From Asterionellopsis glacialis (lineage: Eukaryota > Bacillariophyta > Plagiogrammaphyceae > Rhaphoneidales > Asterionellopsidaceae): 64,000 nucleotides of DNA. Shown piece after piece: positions 57,544 to 64,000 of the stretch. The notes under the pieces were generated by a model, which was given only the letters and a program-made list of their open reading frames with translations, did no database searches and was not told the DNA's origin. A program made the translations under genes and the position numbers. Where the stretch lies: contig WKLE02002979.1 in NCBI GenBank assembly GCA_014885115.2, forward strand, positions 1-64,000. Reading direction: 5' to 3'. The first letter of the stretch is position 1. Each line of letters opens with the position of its first letter.

Positions 57544-60315
57544 TCAGCTAGATGAGACCAGGGTTGGGTTAGCAGGGCCTGACACAGGCTGACTTTCATT
57601 CCCTGTAAGAGTCCGGCGTTCATGGACAGCCCATTTGAGACCGATTGCATTTAGTTTGTCAACAAACTCTTTTTTGAGCTTGTTTTTTGCGTACGCAGAA
57701 CGCTGTCGATTTACCCATCGTCCAAGACTCTTAGGAGGGTTATCATTTGTTTTGTGGTTCGCAGGAACATTACCATCCCATTCACTACCCGGGTCTGTTT
57801 TCTTCTTCTCCTTTACGTAGTCGCACAGAGCGTCGTACATGGCGACCCACGAAGTAGTGGACAGAACTGACCACTTTAGTCCAATCTTTTCCAGCTCCTG
57901 TTTAAAGAATTTTAGATTCAATATAATTGCAGTGTGTCAAAAAAATAACATAATCAGCATGTCTGTAAAGCCTTTTATTGCCACGCAAATAGAGCCATAT
58001 ACAATAAGCAAACTCACCAGCTGCCTTTCTCTTTTCAGTTTTCCAGCTTGATACAAACTCCGTTGCCTGTTAATCCAACGTCCAAGATTTTTTTCTTCAT
58101 CTTCATCATCACCGTCGCCATTTCCCTTTATTCTATAGTTAGTTGGAACATTTCCATCCCACGGCTTTCCATCCTTCGTCTTCTCTTTGACGTATAAACG
58201 CAGTTCGTCCATCATATCTGTCCATGAGTTTGTGGATAAAACACTCCATTTAAGACCAGTACCGATAAGTCTAGCTTCTCGTTCAGCCTTGAGCACACCC
58301 TTGTGCTTTGCGGAACGTTGGTTATTAATCCATCTCCCAAGAGCTTTTCCGTCTGAGGTTTTGTATGTTGTTGGCACATTTCCATCCCATTCCCATTTTT
58401 GTTTATTTTCTGCTGCTGCCTTCTGTTCTTTCTTTTTCTGTTCCTCGATAAAGGCAACCAAACAATCGAACATATCGTCCCACTTTTGACTCGATTGTCC
58501 TCTTGATGCGGACGACAATGCGGATGCTGGAGTTGGGGGCGTGTATAAGCTAAGATTCGGAGTTGAAAATCTTGCAGAGGAAGTAATAGCCTTTGAGGAA
58601 GGATTAAGAGGAGGTTTCGCACCAGGAGTGCTATACGCGGATTTACCCGGAATTGATGATGGCACTGAATCAGGTAGCATCCGTCTCTTTTTCAGCGGAG
58701 CTCGCGATCCGCCTGAACAGACTGAGTCTGAACTTCTCTTACTGCTTCCCCCGTCTGAGGGCGGTACATAACCAGCAGCTGCACGAGCCCGTGCCCGTAT
58801 GGCTTCCATATCCTTTTCGCTCATCGTGGATTTTGGAATCGGAGGCAGATCGGCAGGAGGTGGAGGTAATTTGGCAGATGGTGTAGCCAAAGGTTGAATT
58901 GAGGAGGATGAAACTGCTTCACTCGAAACAGAATGCTTCGCGTCGGGAACTGGACCTGCCTTGCCTACAGCAGGTGGTGCCATGGAAGCAATTTCAGCCA
59001 AATTCAATGACCCTGTTGCAGCCTCTGCTGCACTGACGGCGGCTGCCACTGCATCATAATCCACAGATATTGGTTTTGCTTCAGACGCTCCCTTTGTTGA
59101 TATTATTGTTGATAAGCCTGATGTTGATAGAGCTGTTGATAAGCCTGTTGCAGATAATGCAGATATTGTTGAATGTGACCTTGCTCTAGTAGAAATCGTT
59201 TTTTCGGGGATTGGATCACTACTTCGTTCTAACGCGGTTTGTGCGTCCAATGCTGCCTGTATTGCAGTGTCTGACACTGAACTCGGCAATGAAGGAACAG
59301 AAATAGAACCATGCAAAGAGCATTCTCCGGATTCTAAAAACCCAAGCGACACATTCCCAAGTGACCAAGTTCGGTTTCGTTTTTCTTGGTCGGATATTTT
59401 TCCAGTTGCTGACGATGCATTACCAGAGGCTACTGACGATTCTGTTGCTGTCCCAGCAGCAAGCTCCCCAAGTTTTCCTTCGACACTCTTCATGGCAGCT
59501 GCTACAAGAGCCTGAATATCAGGTTGGTCTTTTTCTGAACCCGCTTTTGCATGTGCGTGTGGTGCACCGTCTTCTGATGCATCTGAAAGGGATGCAACAG
59601 AATACTTCCGTTCTCGTGTCAGTGCAATTTTGGCAGGAACTTTCGTCGGACCGTGATAACCATCTTTTGCGGACGCAAAGGAAGCATTTGCTGAATTCGG
59701 CTCAGTTTCCGGTAAGTCTATGGCGGCTGCAGCAGCCGTCACATCGTCAAATAATCCTGTTTGGTGAAGCGCCGATGCAGCTAGTGCAGCGGCTCCTGTC
59801 CCAATGGTTGTGTGTTCACCGACACCAGATAGATCCGACATACCGCCCCATGACTCCAGTCGATCACGACGCCCACGATCGGACATCATGAGCGCTTCTA
59901 GTAATAATCTTTGATTACTGGATCCGATTGTATGTCCGCTGTTGCTGTCGTTGTCTCCTTCCTGGGCAACAGCGACCCCGACTGCCACTTGTTCATTTGC
60001 AGACTTTTTATGTTGCTTTCCCTCTCTGGCGTGTGAAGATCCATCAGTGTCACTTTGACATCCTCCTAGAGCATCTAGATGATCCATTGCCGACGTCCCA
60101 GTGACGGTAAGATGTATTGGATGCTGTTGTGTTGTTGCTGAATTCCCCGAAGTTGTGACGACGCTGTTACCATCTTGAGAACGACTAGCACTTCCGAGAG
60201 GATTCAATCCTAGCATGTGATCGTCTTCCCGGAGGAGGACTGACATGCCCGTTGTCGACGCATCGACAGAAGCGGCGAGGGAATCCGACCTGGCTTTCGT
60301 CTTTGCTTGCGCCAT
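57544..60315 (-). CDS. Helicase-associated (HA) domain protein without helicase core
   Basis: Two exons (60315-58018 and 57897-57544) give about 883 residues. The first ~600 are low complexity: Ala/Ser/Thr-rich with STGLSTxxS-like runs, Pro patches and a basic KKRR segment that could be a nuclear signal. The C-terminal ~270 carry three copies of a Trp-containing module: WEWDGNVPTTYKTSDGKALG-RWINNQRSA, PWDGNVPTNYRIKG...LGRWINRQRS and EWDGNVPANHKTN...SLGRWVNRQRS. Each is followed by LKWSVL or LKWAVH. This is the helicase-associated domain (PF03457), which in bacteria follows SNF2-like helicases and in diatoms often stands alone. Role is unknown; DNA binding is likely. The intron lies between modules two and three. 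The start is the ATG at 60315; the frame upstream is open only to a TTG. Confidence 0.85.
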
Positions 60316-61253
60316 TGTATTCAAAAAATTGTAATTATTCTCTCAAAGTACGACTGCACTACTCGCGCCGATATTAATGTGCCCTAGAGTAGTATTCTTC
60401 CTTCCCTGGCGTGACGTGCCGCCGCTGATAAAATGGCTGCACTCCGGTTCATTAGAGGGGCCAGTAGTGGCTCAATATAATTGTTGGACGGAACCCTTTG
60501 AACACAAAAAAAACAAAGCCTTCCGAGGAACAAAATAAAGAAAAATGACTGGAAAATCCTCTGTCGAATGAATCTTGAGATATGTCTCCAAAATAAGTTC
60601 ACTTCTTGTGATTTTTCGTGCGAAAGCTTCTTCACTTGTTCAGATGAAATACTCTGCAAGATGATGGAGGTGATTAGCAAAGCTAAACCTCGGAAGCAAT
60701 CAAAGAACAACAAGTTTGGTGCACAAGAATTTCGATGTGTGTGCGCTTCTTTTTCTACTGTTTCGATTTATTTTTTTGTATTTTTCTGTTTGTACCTTGC
60801 TACATTGGATTTCTACTGTGTAGCCCAGTCGTTTCTAGACAGACGCGTTTTCAAGAATGCCACTGCGCCTTCATGTTTCAGAAAGAGCAACTGGTTGAGA
60901 TGAGAGCAAAGTCATCCAATAAGGAATATGGAATCCGAATCTTATGCATGGAGCTGACGTCATTCATATATGTATGGCACAACGTAAGAAACTTGGTAAG
61001 AGGGGGACGCAGGGAGGGGAAACAAGTAAAATAAATACCGGCCGGGTAGTCCTAGGTGTGATGGTATCCAGAGGAGTGGTTCGTGCAGAAAGAGAGATTT
61101 GAAAAAACTTGAAAGAAAACAACGGTTGATGAATCGGCATCTCATTTCCCGGCGCATACTTCTAATATGAAAAATACATAGGAAGCATTCCGAAAGAAGA
61201 GCGTTGATCTTTCCACTCGCCGGACAACTGTACCACAAAGACACGTTTAAAAG
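60316..61253. other. Divergent intergenic region
   Basis: Between the HA-domain gene (minus) and ZW10 (plus). It contains TGACGTCA at 60955-60962. Short frames here are not conserved in appearance. No gene is supported. Confidence 0.45.
60955..60962. promoter_or_regulatory. TGACGTCA (CRE/bZIP-type) palindrome
   Basis: Second perfect TGACGTCA in the gene-free DNA of the window, about 290 bases upstream of the ZW10 start codon. Possible bZIP site; a chance match cannot be excluded. Confidence 0.28.
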
Positions 61254-63683
61254 ATGACGCCGACGATACCAGAACTCCCCGAAGAAGATGATTTGCAAAC
61301 AAGGATAGCAGCAATACAAAGGGCGGTTTGGAAAGCCACCGAAGAAGCGATCGGGTCTTCCCAAAATGAAGAACCGCGACATTTCAAATCTACCAATACC
61401 GATTCTACTGGTGATTCTCACACCGACACAGAAAATGATGACCCTAATGTTTCATTTGCACTTGGTATGACACTCTTTGGGCAAGAAACCACCGTCGTGG
61501 AACGAGAAGTACAGAAGAAGCTGAAACAAATTGAAAGTGAACTCCAACAACTTCTCCTGGCGCAACAGATCCAAGAACATCCGGACAAAGATGAAGAAGA
61601 CGTCAATGACAGCACGGTGGAAGATGGGGCTACGTTGGAAGCCCAAGCAAAAAAACTTTCTCACCAAATTGCATTTCTTAAAGAGTGTAGTAATGCACGT
61701 TCTCTTCTTGATGAAGCGAGCTTTCATCAGGATTGGATTCAATCAGCAGCACTCCTAGCTGAAGCTCAGACGTCCCTGGCTTCGGCGGACAACATGGTAA
61801 AACTGGCCGAAGAGGCCAATGCACCACATCTTGATAAAGCCCACGCTATCTTGGAATCCTTGAGGGTACCCATACGACGCAAGCGAGTAGACTTAGTGAC
61901 AAAGGCTGAAACGATGGTAAGGTCATGTATCACTATTTCACCTCAATCTTTAAAAGTTCGCTCTCCAGAAGAGGCGTACACAGTTTTAGAATCTCTTGAG
62001 AATAGAATGGACATTGTAAACCAACTTGCGGATGATCTAAATCGAGATGTCTTTCAACCATTATTAAATAATCATCGCAATGGAACACCTAATGGTCCCT
62101 GGACATTTCGGGAAAACACCGTCAATGAATCTCTCAGTGTCAGACAGTCCAAGGGCCCAATGCATACCCTGGAATGGAGCAGTAGAAGCAGTGATATTGA
62201 TCGGATCGATGAAAGTGATTGCATTGAGGAGACCAACATTATGGCTTGGGGGCAAAGTCTCACACTGATTCGAAAAGTTATGGCATTTGTTCATGAACGG
62301 GTGCTCATGAAACGCTCTCCGCTCTGCGAAATAGTAGGTAAGCGCCTCTTTGCCAAGCCTTCCAAGCCAAATGCTCTCAATCTTGAAGCATTTGGTCTGC
62401 AAAGTGATCTAATTAGCGACGACACCGGCATTGTCATGAAACCAATGATACCGCTCATGTGGGATACCTGCATACCTTCCGATCGTTGGGAGCCCAGTCA
62501 AGTTGCAAATCTTTCTAGCATGGAAGAACAACTTAAGAAATTTGTCGAACCATTCGAACAAGAAATGACAGAAAGACAATTCCTTACCTCGCAGTCTCCA
62601 CTACCTGGCTTTTGCACTGATTTTGAACAAAAACACGCTGACAGACGACGAGCAGAAATATTAGGTGTTGCTAGAGATCTCTTGCTCACCAATGACTACC
62701 ACAATAGTATGACCGTAGGATGCGAAATCGAAGCAGGTGCGGATGACGATGTTCTTGGCGAAGATGGAATGTCCATCTTTGAGCTTCACCAGTGCTCCAT
62801 TTCTGTTACAGCCTCCAGACTTCATGATTTGTGCCGCAACACGATGGACGAAGCTGTAGAGTCTTCCGCTGTTTTGGCTCCAATGCTTTACCGAACTGCA
62901 CGTGAAATCTTGGACTTGTTTCGTGCAATGATTCCCGCTACTCATGTCAGTGAAGTAGCCCAAATTCCCCGCACTGCTGCTATTCTCCATAATGACTGTG
63001 TGTTTTTTGCTCACAAGTGTCTGACGCTTGGATTGGAATATAAGGAAAAATTTTCGAAGCCAGAACAAGAGGAACTTCGAAAAATGTGTATGTTTGTGGA
63101 CATGGTTCCTCCTTTTCGTGAATTGGCAAATAAATCATTAGGTGAAATCATCGAGAAAGAGCAAGTGATTCTATGGGACCTCGTAGGTTCTCGAATCAAG
63201 CTCCTAGGCGAAGCCATGCGAGAAAACGAAGATGTGGCAGAATGGACCGACGCCGAGGTGGCTCTGACTTCTGGCCGCAACCATCTTCGTCACTTATCAC
63301 AAGCATGGAAAACCATTCTCTCCAAGGAAATCTACGCGAGATCGATGGGTCAATTGGTAGACACCTTGTTTAACTTTTACCTGGATAGAATTATGGAAGC
63401 AAAAGATATCAGTGAACCTGCTAGTCACTTTGTGAGTGCACTCTTTCATAATGCAACTCGTAGCATGTCGGATTTGGTGGACACAAGCCCACTCTGGGAC
63501 CGTTTCATAGCCGTAGGACGCTTCATGGATATGAACTTGGCTGATATTCAAAACGCGCTGGCGGAGGGAGTATTTCGCAGTATTACCGCCCAGGAGCTTA
63601 CAAGACTGATTACAGCTACTTTCGATAGAAGCGAGAGAAGAGAAAGGCTTTTGAAGATTCTTGCTAATCATCAACAAAGGTAA
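61254..63683 (+). CDS. ZW10: ZW10-like kinetochore / vesicle-tethering protein
   Basis: An intronless gene of 809 residues. The N-terminal half is mostly helical, with coiled-coil stretches (EREVQKKLKQIESELQQLL, AKKLSHQIAFLKE). The C-terminal third matches the ZW10/Dsl1 pattern: LGEAMRENEDVAEWTDAEV, SQAWKTILSKEIYARSMGQLVDTLFNFYLDRIMEAKDIS, WDRFIAVGRFMDMNLADI, and EGVFRSITAQELTRLITATFDRSERRERLLKIL, where animal and plant ZW10 have the final small helical domain ending in a conserved Leu-Ile-x-Ala-Leu-Phe block. Role: part of the RZZ spindle-checkpoint complex and of the NRZ/Dsl1 tether for COPI vesicles at the ER. The match is strong at the C-terminus and weak at the N-terminus, as is usual for the family. 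Confidence 0.88.
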   Translation: MTPTIPELPEEDDLQTRIAAIQRAVWKATEEAIGSSQNEEPRHFKSTNTDSTGDSHTDTENDDPNVSFALGMTLFGQETTVVEREVQKKLKQIESELQQLLLAQQIQEHPDKDEEDVNDSTVEDGATLEAQAKKLSHQIAFLKECSNARSLLDEASFHQDWIQSAALLAEAQTSLASADNMVKLAEEANAPHLDKAHAILESLRVPIRRKRVDLVTKAETMVRSCITISPQSLKVRSPEEAYTVLESLENRMDIVNQLADDLNRDVFQPLLNNHRNGTPNGPWTFRENTVNESLSVRQSKGPMHTLEWSSRSSDIDRIDESDCIEETNIMAWGQSLTLIRKVMAFVHERVLMKRSPLCEIVGKRLFAKPSKPNALNLEAFGLQSDLISDDTGIVMKPMIPLMWDTCIPSDRWEPSQVANLSSMEEQLKKFVEPFEQEMTERQFLTSQSPLPGFCTDFEQKHADRRRAEILGVARDLLLTNDYHNSMTVGCEIEAGADDDVLGEDGMSIFELHQCSISVTASRLHDLCRNTMDEAVESSAVLAPMLYRTAREILDLFRAMIPATHVSEVAQIPRTAAILHNDCVFFAHKCLTLGLEYKEKFSKPEQEELRKMCMFVDMVPPFRELANKSLGEIIEKEQVILWDLVGSRIKLLGEAMRENEDVAEWTDAEVALTSGRNHLRHLSQAWKTILSKEIYARSMGQLVDTLFNFYLDRIMEAKDISEPASHFVSALFHNATRSMSDLVDTSPLWDRFIAVGRFMDMNLADIQNALAEGVFRSITAQELTRLITATFDRSERRERLLKILANHQQR

Positions 63684-63873
63684 TAAAATAAAATGCGAAT
63701 ATCGATACAAAATAGGGCATATCACAAAATCCAAGTTAGATTTCTTTTTGTTTCTCTATTATATATCTTTTTTTATTATTATTATTAGTTCAACATGATT
63801 CATTTCAGTGTGACGAATAAATGATCTTCATTCGACAGTTTATCTATAAAATATTCTTTAACGTTCTTGCTAT

Positions 63874-64000
63874 TCAAGATTCGTTTACTTCAGTATGACG
63901 AATAATGAAATCATTTGATACATCAGCATGAAGTATAACCCCTGTAATACTGCCTCCACGGAGTTCGATTCGAGAACATTCGTCTGCAATAGCAGCAGGC
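63874..64000 (-). CDS. 3' end of an unidentified gene (partial)
   Basis: Reading the minus strand inward from the right edge, one frame is open from 63999 to a TGA at 63876-63874 and encodes 41 residues (AIADECSRIELRGGS, ITGVILHADVSNDFIIRHTEVNES). The composition looks like real protein, but it is too short to identify. Downstream, at 63804-63820, TTCAGTGTGACGAATAA repeats the sequence near the stop (63890-63906), a local duplication of the gene's 3' end. Confidence 0.5.
   Translation of the reverse strand, partial: PAAIADECSRIELRGGSITGVILHADVSNDFIIRHTEVNES

Overview
The window looks like a nuclear contig from a diatom, most likely a pennate one related to Fragilariopsis or Pseudo-nitzschia. 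The evidence is compact protein genes on both strands and GT-AG introns mostly 80-150 bases long. Three proteins begin with plastid-type presequences cut just before a Phe (ASAF, ANGF, RAF), which is typical of complex red plastids. There are also families common in diatoms: ShKT-prolyl 4-hydroxylase, a Ser/Pro-stalk membrane protein and helicase-associated-domain proteins. There are no operons, CRISPR arrays or bacterial features. The species is an inference.

Layout, left to right: an NDR/LATS kinase (511-2558, +); a fused ABC protein (3481-6244, +); a nuclear-encoded ferredoxin-thioredoxin reductase variable chain (7078-7620, +); a membrane protein with internal duplications (8065-10505, -); GPN1-type GTPase (11113-12397, -); an ER-type HSP90 (13361-15960, +); SF3A1 (17198-19324, +, with a short N-gap); a small CHCH-like protein (20502-20759, -); an F-box protein (22260-23846, +); ShKT-P4H (24094-26134, -); a small secretory or plastid candidate (26859-27419, +); a Ser/Pro-rich type I membrane protein (28378-30979, +); an SLC49-like MFS carrier (31745-33526, +); a serine-decarboxylase-type PLP enzyme (33775-35575, -); PIP kinase (36873-40131, -); a SHAQKYF-type Myb (41279-43094, -); a SET-domain methyltransferase (45150-46181, +); Ctf4/WDHD1 (46317-50159, -); delta-COP (50884-53014, +); a PPR protein (53498-55936, -); a plastid rubredoxin (56738-57284, +); a helicase-associated-domain protein (57544-60315, -); ZW10 (61254-63683, +); and the 3' end of an unknown gene (63874-64000, -). 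Exon structures were joined by hand from reading frame, splice sites and family conservation.

The genes are mostly housekeeping and unrelated to each other. They cover replication (Ctf4), splicing (SF3A1), trafficking (delta-COP, ZW10, PIP kinase), RNA polymerase assembly (GPN1), ER folding (HSP90), plastid redox and photosystem assembly (FTR, rubredoxin), and signalling (NDR). I see no gene cluster that amounts to a new pathway.

The most unusual signal is between the genes. A short self-complementary word, ACCTGGTACCAGGT and fragments of it, recurs in about a dozen gene-free stretches. It forms dense patches near 12.8-13.2, 20.9-21.2, 35.9-36.1 and 44.6-44.8 kb, and I did not see it in the exons. 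A second CTAG/GGACC-rich family occupies 2.7-2.9 and 36.6 kb. Other points of interest are telomere-like repeats inside an SF3A1 intron whose retention would keep the frame, a delta-COP start codon separated from the rest of the coding region by a 523-base intron, an ER-type HSP90 with no KDEL end, and a multi-copy 50-residue repeat in an unknown membrane protein.
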